In this document: positions 52,465 to 60,725 of the stretch, one piece after another
Position numbering within the stretch: the stretch's first letter is position 1
Layout of the letters: each line of letters opens with the position of its first letter
Source: UBA8231 sp036011085
Lineage (GTDB): Bacteria; Latescibacterota; UBA2968; UBA8231
NCBI GenBank assembly: GCA_036011085.1
Contig: DASCMS010000088.1
Coordinates: 5,879 to 69,878, forward strand
Length of the DNA: 64,000 nucleotides
Direction of reading: 5' to 3'
Position numbers and translations under genes: made by a program
Notes under the pieces: generated by a model
Seen by the model: the letters and a program-made list of their open reading frames with translations, nothing else
Told to the model about the DNA's origin: nothing
Database searches by the model: none

Positions 52465-53799
52465 ATGGGCACAGTCAGCTACTCGAGGTCGATTCCCGTC
52501 ATCGCCGAACCCGACGTGCTGGTCTGCGGCACTGGACTGGCCGGCCTCGGCGCCGCCGTCGCCGCGGCACGCCAGGGAGCCTCCGTATGGGCCGTGGATC
52601 GGATGGGTTTCGCCGGCGGCTTCTTCACCAATGTCATCGGCTCGGCCTTCGACGGCTTCGTCTTCGAAGAGACGGGTCGTCCCGTCGTCGGTGGTCTGGT
52701 CTTCGAGATGCTCGAACGGATGGGGGTCATCGAGCCGGGGGCCGGCCCCGACCACGCCTACAACGTCAACGGGGATTTCACCGAGGTGGAGAAGCATCCC
52801 GACCGACTGATCCCCCGCTGCGACCCCGAACGCTTCAAGCGGGCAGCCGACGAGATTCTCCTCGGCGCCGAGGTCCACCCTCTGTTTCACACGCAGGTCG
52901 CCGACGTGCTTGTCGAGGGCAACCGCGTCGACTCGGTGATCCTGAGCAACAAGGCGGGGCTCGTCGCCGTACGACCGAAGATGGTGATCGACACCACCGG
53001 CGACGGCGATGTGGCCGCCTGGGCAGGGTGCCCGTGGGAGAAGGCCGAGTCCCTGCAGCCCATGGCGCTGCACTTCCGTATCGATTACGTCGAACTCACC
53101 TTCGAGCTGCGCCGCAAATGCGCCGCCGTTCTCGAGCGGGCCCGGGCCGACGGCCGGATCGGACTCTACGGCGGTCCGTGGCCCGCGACGTTCTCGGGGC
53201 GCGACATCTACTTCAACGCCGTGCGCACACCCGGCGACTGCACCGACCCGGAGGACTGGACCCGCGCTGAGATCCAGGGCCGCGCCGACGCCTGGCGCAT
53301 GTTTGAATTGTGGCGGGAAGAGCTTCCCGAATTTGCCGACGCCTACTTCTTCACCAGCGGCCCCACAGCCGGCGCCCGTGAATCCCGGCGTATCGTCGGC
53401 GACAGCGTCCTCACCGGCGACGACGTCCGTCAGGCACGGCGTGTTGACGACGTCATCTGCCTGGGCGCCTGGCGCCTCGACCGACACCCCCAGGACGACG
53501 CCGGTTACCACCACATGCCGGTGGTGCCTCCGTACGATATCTCCTACCGCACACTGCTGCCGCAGGGGCTCGACAACCTGTGGGTCGCCGGGCGGTGTCA
53601 CTCGGCCACGTCTGAAGCCCTCGCTTCCAGCCGGGTCACGGCCAACGCCATGGGTATGGGCCAGGCAGCGGGCACGGCAGCCGCCATGGCCGTGGTCAGC
53701 GGTGACGACTCTCGAAGTATCTCCATCCCCGACCTGCAGGACCGCTTGGTCCAGGCCGGTTGCATCCTCGATCCGACAATTGCTCTGAAGGAGATCTGA
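52465..53799 (+). CDS. FAD-dependent oxidoreductase (FAD_oxidored type)
   Basis: A 444-aa flavoprotein. The Rossmann motif LVCGTGLAGLGAAVAAARQGASV is at residues 19-41 (in parts), and the family landmarks FAGGFFTNVIG, IDTTGDGDVAAWAG, ESRRIVGDSVLTGDD and NLWVAGRCHSATSEALASSRV follow. Members oxidise unknown small molecules. ATG 52465 is chosen; starts at 52414 and 52453 are possible. One nucleotide separates its stop from the SDR gene start, so the two may act together. Confidence 0.85.
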   Translation: MGTVSYSRSIPVIAEPDVLVCGTGLAGLGAAVAAARQGASVWAVDRMGFAGGFFTNVIGSAFDGFVFEETGRPVVGGLVFEMLERMGVIEPGAGPDHAYNVNGDFTEVEKHPDRLIPRCDPERFKRAADEILLGAEVHPLFHTQVADVLVEGNRVDSVILSNKAGLVAVRPKMVIDTTGDGDVAAWAGCPWEKAESLQPMALHFRIDYVELTFELRRKCAAVLERARADGRIGLYGGPWPATFSGRDIYFNAVRTPGDCTDPEDWTRAEIQGRADAWRMFELWREELPEFADAYFFTSGPTAGARESRRIVGDSVLTGDDVRQARRVDDVICLGAWRLDRHPQDDAGYHHMPVVPPYDISYRTLLPQGLDNLWVAGRCHSATSEALASSRVTANAMGMGQAAGTAAAMAVVSGDDSRSISIPDLQDRLVQAGCILDPTIALKEI

Positions 53800-53800
53800 C

Positions 53801-54583
53801 ATGACATCTGCATCGACGGGCCGCGTCGCCGGCAAGGTCGCCATCGTCACCGGGGGCGCCTCCGGTATCGGCGAGTCCACCGCCCTGCGGCTCGCCCGAG
53901 AGGGCGCCTCGGTCGCCGTGGCCGACGTGGATGATGCCAATGGCAAGCGCGTGGTCGCCGACATCATCGAAGCCGGGGGCGAGGCGCTGTTCGTCAGGAC
54001 CGATCTGTCAAAAACAGCACAGATCCGGCGCATGGTGGAGCGCACGGTGAAGAAGTACGGACGACTCGACATCGTGCACAACAACGCCATCTGGTTCCGT
54101 CACGCGCCGGCTACCGAACTCGACGAGAAGGACTGGGACCTGACCCTGAACGTCGGCCTGAAAGCCGTGTTCCTCGCCGCCAAGTTCGCTATCCCCGAAA
54201 TGCGCCGGACCGGCGGCGGCGCCATCGTCAACACGGGTTCCGTCCACTCCCTTGCCGGCTTTGCGACCTGCACTGCCTACGACTCGACCAAGGCGGGGAT
54301 CATGGGCCTGACACGGGTGCTGGCCATCGACTACGGGCCCGACATCCGTGTGAATGCGGTCCTTCCTGGTGCCATCCTTACACCCCTGTGGGACAATCTG
54401 AAGGTGCCGCCGAAGGAGCGCCGTCGCTACGCCGCACTGGTCCCGGCTCAACGTCTCGGGACGGGTGAGGATGTCGCCAATGCCGTGCTCTACCTGGCGT
54501 CGGACGAGGCCTCCTTCGTCACCGGAACGTCCCTGACGGTCGACGGCGGGCTGTTATGCGGCGGGGAGAACTACTCGGGATAG
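53801..54583 (+). CDS. short-chain dehydrogenase/reductase
   Basis: A 260-aa SDR. The cofactor motif is T17-GGASGIG24, NNA is at 94-96, and catalytic S147, Y160 and K164 are in place. D42 after strand 2 (AVADVDD) favours NAD over NADP. The C-terminus GTSLTVDGGLLCGG is typical. Paired with the FAD oxidoreductase; substrate unknown. The last 13 nt overlap the convergent ImmA-type gene. Confidence 0.92.
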   Translation: MTSASTGRVAGKVAIVTGGASGIGESTALRLAREGASVAVADVDDANGKRVVADIIEAGGEALFVRTDLSKTAQIRRMVERTVKKYGRLDIVHNNAIWFRHAPATELDEKDWDLTLNVGLKAVFLAAKFAIPEMRRTGGGAIVNTGSVHSLAGFATCTAYDSTKAGIMGLTRVLAIDYGPDIRVNAVLPGAILTPLWDNLKVPPKERRRYAALVPAQRLGTGEDVANAVLYLASDEASFVTGTSLTVDGGLLCGGENYSG

Positions 54584-55488
54584 CAGAAGGCGAGCACGGC
54601 GCTGCGCCCCTTGCGACGCGGCCGGTCGGTGAGGGGCAACGCCTCGATGCGAAAGTTGTGCAGATCGCCTGACAGCAGGGCGAGCGATTCTCGCCCGCCG
54701 GCAGGCTTGCCACTGCGGGCAGCCGACCGCAGGCAGGACGTCTTCGGCAGGGCCAGCTGGCGCGCCAGGAACCAGCCCTGCTCGCGGCAACGGGCCGAGT
54801 ACGCCGCGTAGCTGATGGCGAAATCGGGAACACTTGCCCCCGGTGGCCATACCGGTTGCTGCTGACGGCGTCGCCAGCGGCTGGGGCGATCCTGCTCGAC
54901 GAGAGCCACCGCACAGGCCGGCGCCTCCTCGCTGTCGACCATGCGCAGAGCCACCGCTTCCATGCCGGCGTGGTACCGGCGACACAGCTCGGCAACTCGA
55001 TCACCGCCAAACCCGTCTCTCGACAGATCCGCGCGGAAGTGGTCCTCGGGGATCAGCATCTCCAGCGCCGCTGCGTCGCACAACCGCTCGAGGCGTCCCT
55101 CGGGCTCCAGCAGGGGCGATCCCGGACCTGGAGGCAACGGTCCGCTGCCGAATCCGGGAAACAGCGTGTGGGCGATCTCGTGAAACAGCGAGAATCGGGT
55201 ACGCGCCTCATCCTTCTGCCGACGGTAGAGGATGACGGGTGCGCCGGCGCGCACGCAGATCATGGCGCCGCGGAAGGACTCCTGCTGTACTTCGATGCAA
55301 CGTATACCCAGAGCCTGGGCGATGAGCCAGGGATCGTACGGAGGCGGCGCCCAGGTTGGATCGATGGCGCGCAGCACACCTTCGGCTTCGGCGAGGAGTT
55401 TGCGGGCGCGCAGACGAACGTCGCGGATGCCCTCATCGGCCGGCACCGGCGCCGGAGTGACACGACGGCCCGTACTCTTGTCAGGCAC
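54571..55488 (-). CDS. ImmA/IrrE-type metallopeptidase
   Basis: A 305-aa protein with the gluzincin motif H103-EIAH107 in FSLFHEIAHTLFPGFG and a probable third ligand region ERLCDAAALEMLIPEDHF. ImmA/IrrE proteases cleave XRE repressors in response to stress. The gene overlaps the XRE gene by 8 nt. The C-terminal half (from about 190) is basic and unlike short ImmA, as in IrrE proteins with an extra sensor-type domain. Confidence 0.87.
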   Translation of the reverse strand: MPDKSTGRRVTPAPVPADEGIRDVRLRARKLLAEAEGVLRAIDPTWAPPPYDPWLIAQALGIRCIEVQQESFRGAMICVRAGAPVILYRRQKDEARTRFSLFHEIAHTLFPGFGSGPLPPGPGSPLLEPEGRLERLCDAAALEMLIPEDHFRADLSRDGFGGDRVAELCRRYHAGMEAVALRMVDSEEAPACAVALVEQDRPSRWRRRQQQPVWPPGASVPDFAISYAAYSARCREQGWFLARQLALPKTSCLRSAARSGKPAGGRESLALLSGDLHNFRIEALPLTDRPRRKGRSAVLAFCYPE

Positions 55489-55897
55489 CGTCGTGGGGCC
55501 CCGTCATCTCGCGCAGTACGCCATAGACCACCGCCCACTGTTCCTTCGTCTCCGGGCGTCCGCCCTTCAGCTGCACGAAGGACAGTGACTCGACCTCTTC
55601 GGGTTCGAGGGACTGCCCCTGACGCTTGCGCTCGTTGATGAAGGCTCGCAGTCCGTCGTTGATCTCCGGCTCGATCCAGGCGTTGCCATCAGCTTCGGGT
55701 GCCTTGCCCATCAGGTGAGCGATCGTCACCCCGAGCTCCTCTGAGATCTTGTAGAGCGTCTCCGCCCCGGGGCGCTTGCTGTTGCCCGACTCGATCTCCC
55801 AGAGGAAAGCCTTGGAGACGCCGGCCCTCGCCGCCAGATCGGGCAGCGTAAGACTGCGTAACTCTCGGTATTTTTTGATGTTATCGCCTATTTCCAT
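55481..55897 (-). CDS. XRE-family repressor, partner of the ImmA-type protease
   Basis: A 138-aa regulator with an N-terminal HTH (residues 4-64: DNIKKYRELRSLTLPDLAARAGVSKAFL..., in parts; recognition helix near SKAFLWEIE). The C-terminal part (80-138) is acidic and is a likely cleavage or dimerisation region. Two palindromes with shared half-sites lie just upstream (55971-56050), consistent with autoregulation and control of the divergent HTH gene. Confidence 0.9.
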   Translation of the reverse strand: MEIGDNIKKYRELRSLTLPDLAARAGVSKAFLWEIESGNSKRPGAETLYKISEELGVTIAHLMGKAPEADGNAWIEPEINDGLRAFINERKRQGQSLEPEEVESLSFVQLKGGRPETKEQWAVVYGVLREMTGPHDGA

Positions 55898-55970
55898 AGA
55901 TCTCTCCAGGGCTCTTCCTTTGTCGGCAAGGTAGCTGCCAGTTCATACGTTGGCAAACTGTTTCTTTCCG

Positions 55971-55990
55971 AGGTTCGCAATTGAGAACCT
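55971..55990. promoter_or_regulatory. palindromic operator 1
   Basis: The sequence AGGTTCGCAATTGAGAACCT has 6-bp arms and a central CAATTG, with only one mismatched pair. It lies 73 nt upstream of the XRE start and shares the GGTTCGCAA half-site with operator 2. Confidence 0.72.
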
Positions 55991-56026
55991 TGCATATGTC
56001 CCATCGATTACTTACCGTGATCATTG

Positions 56027-56050
56027 TCTGGTTCGCAAACGCGAACCAGA
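56027..56050. promoter_or_regulatory. palindromic operator 2
   Basis: Perfect 10-bp arms TCTGGTTCGC and GCGAACCAGA flank AAAC. It lies 34 nt upstream of the GTG of the small HTH gene, where a promoter is expected, and shares GGTTCGCAA with operator 1. Binding here would block the small HTH gene. Confidence 0.78.
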
Positions 56051-56084
56051 ACTTTCTCACACTTCTTCAGCGCGGAGGTAGGCC

Positions 56085-56273
56085 GTGATCCGGATCGAGC
56101 GACAGCGCGTCGAGCGCGCCGCCCGGATGTACCCGTCCACGAAGGACGCCAGCCAGGCCCTGGGCATCGCCCCGGGCAGTTTCAGCCGGTTGTGCCGGCA
56201 GTACGAGATCGAGACGCCTAGATCTCGCCGACGTCGCAGACGCCACGAAGCACGCGGCATCTGCACAGACTGA
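56085..56273 (+). CDS. small HTH DNA-binding protein (Fis-like), divergent from XRE
   Basis: A 62-aa basic protein starting at GTG 56085 behind GGAGG (56074-56078). Residues 8-42 (RVERAARMYPSTKDASQALG, then IAPGSFSRLCRQYEIETP) read as a Fis/NtrC-type HTH. An Arg run (RSRRRRRRHE) follows. Its promoter overlaps operator 2. No family name can be given. It is the probable output of the XRE-ImmA switch. Confidence 0.65.
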   Translation: MIRIERQRVERAARMYPSTKDASQALGIAPGSFSRLCRQYEIETPRSRRRRRRHEARGICTD

Positions 56274-56330
56274 CCTCCGTCCCGTCGCGTCACCGACCGA
56301 CACTCGGCGACGCGGCGGGGCCATCGCCTG

Positions 56331-57140
56331 TCAGTGGTAGCTGTGGAAACCGGTGGCGTAACTTGCCAGCACCGCGTCGGCATCGTGGTCGCTGCCTGGC
56401 TTATGGATCACCTCTACTGAGAAGTAACCGTCGAAGCCGTCACCCTCCAGCAGTTGCAGCGGCGTCTTGTGGTCGATGACGCCGTCGCCCAGTGTGGCAC
56501 TCACCTGCATGTTCCCGTTCACGTAGTTGCCGTCGTGGGCGTGCACGTGGCGGGTCAGCCCGCCCAGGGCCTGGAACGACTCCTGCGGAGTCTCCATCAT
56601 GCGCTGTGAGTGCATGAAGTCCCACAGCACCCGCAGGTTGGGGTGATCGACCGCTTCCACCACGGCGCGCACCGGCGCTGAGCAGCACCAGTCGTCGTGG
56701 GTTTCCATGAGCACGGTCACGCCGGCGGCCGCCGCGTCAGCAACGACCTGACGGTAGCCGTCGGCTGTGTAGTCCACCACCATCGCCCAGGGGGCCGCGG
56801 CATCCCGCTGGCCACCGAAGGTGCGGATCAGATCGCAGCCAAGGTCCGTCGCCAGCTCGAGATAACGCCGCAGATCCTCCACGTGGCCGGCTCGATCGGC
56901 GACCTCCGGCGTCGCCATCTTCACGCTCGTGGCAAGGCAGCAGATCGACAGCCCTTCATCTGCGAAGCGGCGGCGCACCTCACCCCGGCCCGCCGCTGTC
57001 AGGTCCTTTTCGATGCCGCTGGCATGGCCCCACTCGACCCGCGGCTCCAGGCCCTGATAACCGTGGCGCTGCATCCCGGCCACGACCTCGTCCAGTGTCC
57101 AATCCGGACACACACTCGTCATCGTTGCCAGCTTCGTCAT
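56331..57140 (-). CDS. sugar phosphate isomerase/epimerase-like TIM barrel
   Basis: A 269-aa protein of the xylose-isomerase-like/AP-endonuclease-2 fold. Metal ligands appear as E145 region (LMETHDDW), D in VLWDFMHSQ, H in RHVHAHDG and E in FSVEVIHKPGS. IKA-type sugar epimerases have this layout. The substrate is unknown. The spacer to the convergent HTH gene is 57 nt with no clear terminator. Confidence 0.85.
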   Translation of the reverse strand: MTKLATMTSVCPDWTLDEVVAGMQRHGYQGLEPRVEWGHASGIEKDLTAAGRGEVRRRFADEGLSICCLATSVKMATPEVADRAGHVEDLRRYLELATDLGCDLIRTFGGQRDAAAPWAMVVDYTADGYRQVVADAAAAGVTVLMETHDDWCCSAPVRAVVEAVDHPNLRVLWDFMHSQRMMETPQESFQALGGLTRHVHAHDGNYVNGNMQVSATLGDGVIDHKTPLQLLEGDGFDGYFSVEVIHKPGSDHDADAVLASYATGFHSYH

Positions 57141-57219
57141 CCTCTCCAGCTCCCTTCGTGTGTCAGCCTGTGGAACACGTCGTTATTGGTTCATTGTAAG
57201 AAGCCCGTCTATCTTCCGC

Positions 57220-59475
57220 ATGAGTGCCGCTGACCGCAAGGAGACCGAATTGCCCGACCCACCGGTGCGCCCCTACCCACAGCACTACACCCCCGGTGAT
57301 CTGGCCTTCCAATTCGACATCGGCTTCGAGCCGGCGGGCGGGGGCGCCTTCGTCCAACTGCCTCACGACTCTCCCGTTGCCGGCACGAGGGGCACATGGG
57401 TCCTCACCGTGCGCAACGATCACGGTGATCTGCGAGCGGGAGCGGTTCTCAGTTTCACTCGCTTCGACTGCCAGTTCGCTGTCCTGTTCCAGACCGATCG
57501 GCCAGACCGGCGGGATCACGCCACCCTTGAGACGGCCAGCAGCGCCGGTCTGAGACTGCTGATCGGCCGTGAGTCGGTCGGTCTGTGCAGTGTCACCGTC
57601 GACAGCGGCGTCTTCGCTCGCGGGGACCGTCTCACCGTCCGCCTCGGTGATACGACGGGTGGCGGCAGTGGCTCGGAGGTGTTCTGGTCCGCCACGGCGG
57701 CGCAGCTCCTGCTGGCGGTGGACGAGACCGGTGATGGCAGCTTTGTCGGGGCGGGTCCACCCCTGGACTTCCGCGTAGTCAACGACCCGCAGCCTCGACT
57801 GCTCCGTTTCCTCGGCCCCAGCGTCGCCGCCGTGGGTGAGGTCTTCGACCTGCATGTCGGCGTGTTCGATCTCAACGGCAATCCCTGCGAGGACTTCGCC
57901 GGCACTGTCGAATTCGAAGCCGATGGTGACATCGAAGGTTTGCCCTCGCGTGTCGAACTGAGCGGTGCCGACAGCGGTCTGATCATCGTCGAGGGTGTCC
58001 GTTTGCTGAGCCCGGGCGTGTTTCGTCTGGCCGGCGCCTGCGGGGCGTTGACAGCGACGACGAACCCGATCCTGGTAGAGGCAGAACCGCGGCGGCGGGT
58101 ATACTGGGGTGACGTGCACGCTCACGGCTGGGGTGACTCGACGATGCACCTGATGCACCTGCGCTCCGAGCGCCTCGACCCCTCGGAGAGACATGCCCAG
58201 GCGCGGCGGCTGGGCCGCTTCGATTTCTGCTGCCCCGCTTCGATGTCGATGGACCCGTCACTGCGGGACGAGATCTTCGGCGCCTACCGCGACGCCTGCG
58301 CCGAACACGACGAGCCGGGACGGTACGTCCCTTTCCTGGCCTACGAGGCACACCCGAAGGGAGGCGACCGGCAGGTCATCTTCCGCGAATACGATGAGGA
58401 GCCGGCGCCGCCACCGATGCGGGATCCCATCGAGTCGCTGCACGAACGGTACGGTGAGCGGGATGATGTTCTGCTCCAGGTCCACATCGGCGGCGATCCG
58501 CCTCACTGGGATCTGTACCGACCGGCGCGTGAACGTTTTCTGGAGGTCTGCTCCGGCTTCGGTTGTGCCGAATGGCTGCTCCAGGAGGCCCTGCAACTGG
58601 GGTACGAACCGGGTGTCTGTGCCGCCTCCGATCTGCACCTCGGCTGGATGGGCGGACCCCGTTCGGTGGAGACCTTCCGTGGTCGCTTCGGGCAGAAGTA
58701 CCCGATGCGGCAGCGCGACAGCGCCTACGGCACGGGACCCCTCACGGCCATCGAGGCCCCCGAGCTGACCCGGGAGTCGTTGTGGGCTGCCATCGAAGCA
58801 CGGCACACGGCGGGCACCAGCGGCGCCCGCATGATCCTCAAGTTGCATCTCGGCGAGGCACATGCCGGCGATCGGGTGACCATACACCCTGGCGACAGGG
58901 TTGATCTGCGTCTTGCCGTTCACGCCTGTGCCCCCCTGTCCCGGGTGGACGTCATCGCTGGCGTCCACCGGCTGCACTGCTGCGACCCGGGCGGCGCTCT
59001 GGACTGGAGTGCTGAGCTGGCCCTGTCCGCGGCACAGATCCCCGGCCACTGGATCTACCTGCGTGTCGAACAAGCCGACGGTGAGTGGGGCTGGACGAGT
59101 CCCCTCTATCTCGATCGAGCTGACGAGCCGGCCGACGGCAGCGACATGCCTGCGTGGAACGCCTGTGCCCTCGAGGCCGGCGCCTCCGAAGTGAGCGGCG
59201 ACGCCAGCTCCCACCTCGACGACCTGCTCGCCTATCTGGAACGGGAAGAGGAACCCGAGCGCTTCACCGAGTTGACGCCGGCGGGGATCCTGCACCTGGC
59301 GGTGGGCACCTGCGCCCTGTTCCGCTGTCTCTGGGGAGCTGAACGCCTGCCGATGACGATCCGCTGGTTCTTTGAGTTCGAGATCCCCAAGGTCCGCTTC
59401 GACTTCGGTTGGCGCGACTACGGCGCCATGCCCGAGAACCAGCTGGGACCACAGTTGATGGAGCGCTATCGGTGA
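57220..59475 (+). CDS. DUF3604-like protein with HxH metal motif
   Basis: A 751-aa protein. ATG 57220 is preferred over an upstream start. The N-terminal 280 residues are beta-rich, like an immunoglobulin-type domain. Then YWGDVHAHGWGD places D298, H300 and H302 in a PHP-like metal motif, and QVHIGGDPPHWDL and CAASDLHLGW supply later His/Asp. This matches DUF3604 proteins of uncertain function. No signal peptide is seen. It overlaps the next gene (GTGA), suggesting joint function or coupled expression. Confidence 0.75.
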   Translation: MSAADRKETELPDPPVRPYPQHYTPGDLAFQFDIGFEPAGGGAFVQLPHDSPVAGTRGTWVLTVRNDHGDLRAGAVLSFTRFDCQFAVLFQTDRPDRRDHATLETASSAGLRLLIGRESVGLCSVTVDSGVFARGDRLTVRLGDTTGGGSGSEVFWSATAAQLLLAVDETGDGSFVGAGPPLDFRVVNDPQPRLLRFLGPSVAAVGEVFDLHVGVFDLNGNPCEDFAGTVEFEADGDIEGLPSRVELSGADSGLIIVEGVRLLSPGVFRLAGACGALTATTNPILVEAEPRRRVYWGDVHAHGWGDSTMHLMHLRSERLDPSERHAQARRLGRFDFCCPASMSMDPSLRDEIFGAYRDACAEHDEPGRYVPFLAYEAHPKGGDRQVIFREYDEEPAPPPMRDPIESLHERYGERDDVLLQVHIGGDPPHWDLYRPARERFLEVCSGFGCAEWLLQEALQLGYEPGVCAASDLHLGWMGGPRSVETFRGRFGQKYPMRQRDSAYGTGPLTAIEAPELTRESLWAAIEARHTAGTSGARMILKLHLGEAHAGDRVTIHPGDRVDLRLAVHACAPLSRVDVIAGVHRLHCCDPGGALDWSAELALSAAQIPGHWIYLRVEQADGEWGWTSPLYLDRADEPADGSDMPAWNACALEAGASEVSGDASSHLDDLLAYLEREEEPERFTELTPAGILHLAVGTCALFRCLWGAERLPMTIRWFFEFEIPKVRFDFGWRDYGAMPENQLGPQLMERYR

Positions 59476-60719
59476 GTCGAGGACGAAGCTCTCTGCTGTT
59501 GTTGCTCTTGGCTCTGCTGGTGGCGCCTCCTCTGGCGCAGGCCGACGACGGCGCCGAACCGGCCCGAACGGAAACAGTCCGTCACCGGTCGGTCTGGGAA
59601 TCCGTGGCGGCCCTCCCCGGGCAATTGCTCTTTCTGCCCGTTCGGGTGGTCCTCGGAGGCGGCAAGTTCATCGCCTACAGCGTCTGGGAAATGCACCTGC
59701 TCGACCGGGCCGCCGCCGCGTTAACCACCAGCGACGGCCGCACCGGCCTGCGTCCCCTGTCGAACACGAACCTGGGAACAGGCGTGCGGGTCTTCCACCG
59801 ACCGTCACCCTATCAACTGGAGCTGCTGTCCACTTTCGGGCGCGATCCGGAAAACCGCCGGCACCACATGGCCCGCGTGGATCGCATGACCACCGACGGA
59901 CGCCTGTCGTTGCGTGCTCATCTACGTTACGAGCCTGACGAGAACTTCTACGGTGTCGGTATGGACAGTCCCCGCGCCGGGCGTACCCGGTATGGCTGGC
60001 AGGAAACCGCCGTGCAGGTTTCCTGGCAGCCGCGCCCTGGCCGGCACCTGGCCCTGGACACGCGTGTCGGTTGGCGACACGTCGATATCGGCAGCCCCCG
60101 GGATGCTGAGGTCCCCGAGACGGTCAGTTTCTATGGAAACAGCGAACTTGCGGGCCTGGGAACGGCTCGGAACGTGGATGTCACCGCATCGCTGCGAAGC
60201 CGCTTCGTGGACATTCCCGGGTCCCCCCGAAACGGCAATCTCTCCGTTGTGCAGGTGGGTGTTCACCCGGACGTAGCTGGCGACGGTCTGTCCTACCTGT
60301 CCCTGCACGCCGTGACCGAGCAGTTCCACGAGCTCTTCTACGGCCGCGCCCTGTCCTGGCGTACGGGTGTGGACTGGAGGGTCCCCATCGGCAGCGACGA
60401 GGTCCCGTTCTACAATCTGGCGTCGGTGGGCGGCAACCTGTTCGTCCGCGGCTATCAGGGCGGCCGGTTCCGCGACCGGGGGGCTCTGTTCTCTTCGCTG
60501 CGCTACAAGTTCCCCATCTGGAAGCTGCTGGATGGGACCCTGTTCTACGAGGCAGGACGCACCTTCCCGGGTGTCGCAAAGTTGAGCCTGAACGACTGGC
60601 GGCGCTCATGGGGCGGCGGTATCCGCCTGTGGGTGCGCAGCGGCGTCATCTTCGATCAGTGGGTCGCTTTCAGTGATGAAGAGTGGCGCCTGCTCTTCAG
60701 CTTCACCACGGACTTCTGA
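59472..60719 (+). CDS. Omp85-type outer-membrane barrel without POTRA domains
   Basis: A 415-aa protein starting at GTG 59472. A Leu-rich signal (LLLLLLALLVAPPLAQA) is followed by WESVAALPGQLLFLPVRVVLGGGKFIAYSV. Beta-strand-rich sequence then follows, including ENFYGVGMDSP, LASVGGNLFVRGYQGGRFRDR (VRGY-type L6 loop with Arg, in parts) and a C-terminal Phe (LLFSFTTDF). These are features of the BamA/bacterial surface antigen barrel. No POTRA domain fits in the N-terminal 70 residues. Confidence 0.85.
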   Translation: MSRGRSSLLLLLLALLVAPPLAQADDGAEPARTETVRHRSVWESVAALPGQLLFLPVRVVLGGGKFIAYSVWEMHLLDRAAAALTTSDGRTGLRPLSNTNLGTGVRVFHRPSPYQLELLSTFGRDPENRRHHMARVDRMTTDGRLSLRAHLRYEPDENFYGVGMDSPRAGRTRYGWQETAVQVSWQPRPGRHLALDTRVGWRHVDIGSPRDAEVPETVSFYGNSELAGLGTARNVDVTASLRSRFVDIPGSPRNGNLSVVQVGVHPDVAGDGLSYLSLHAVTEQFHELFYGRALSWRTGVDWRVPIGSDEVPFYNLASVGGNLFVRGYQGGRFRDRGALFSSLRYKFPIWKLLDGTLFYEAGRTFPGVAKLSLNDWRRSWGGGIRLWVRSGVIFDQWVAFSDEEWRLLFSFTTDF

Positions 60720-60725
60720 ATCACG

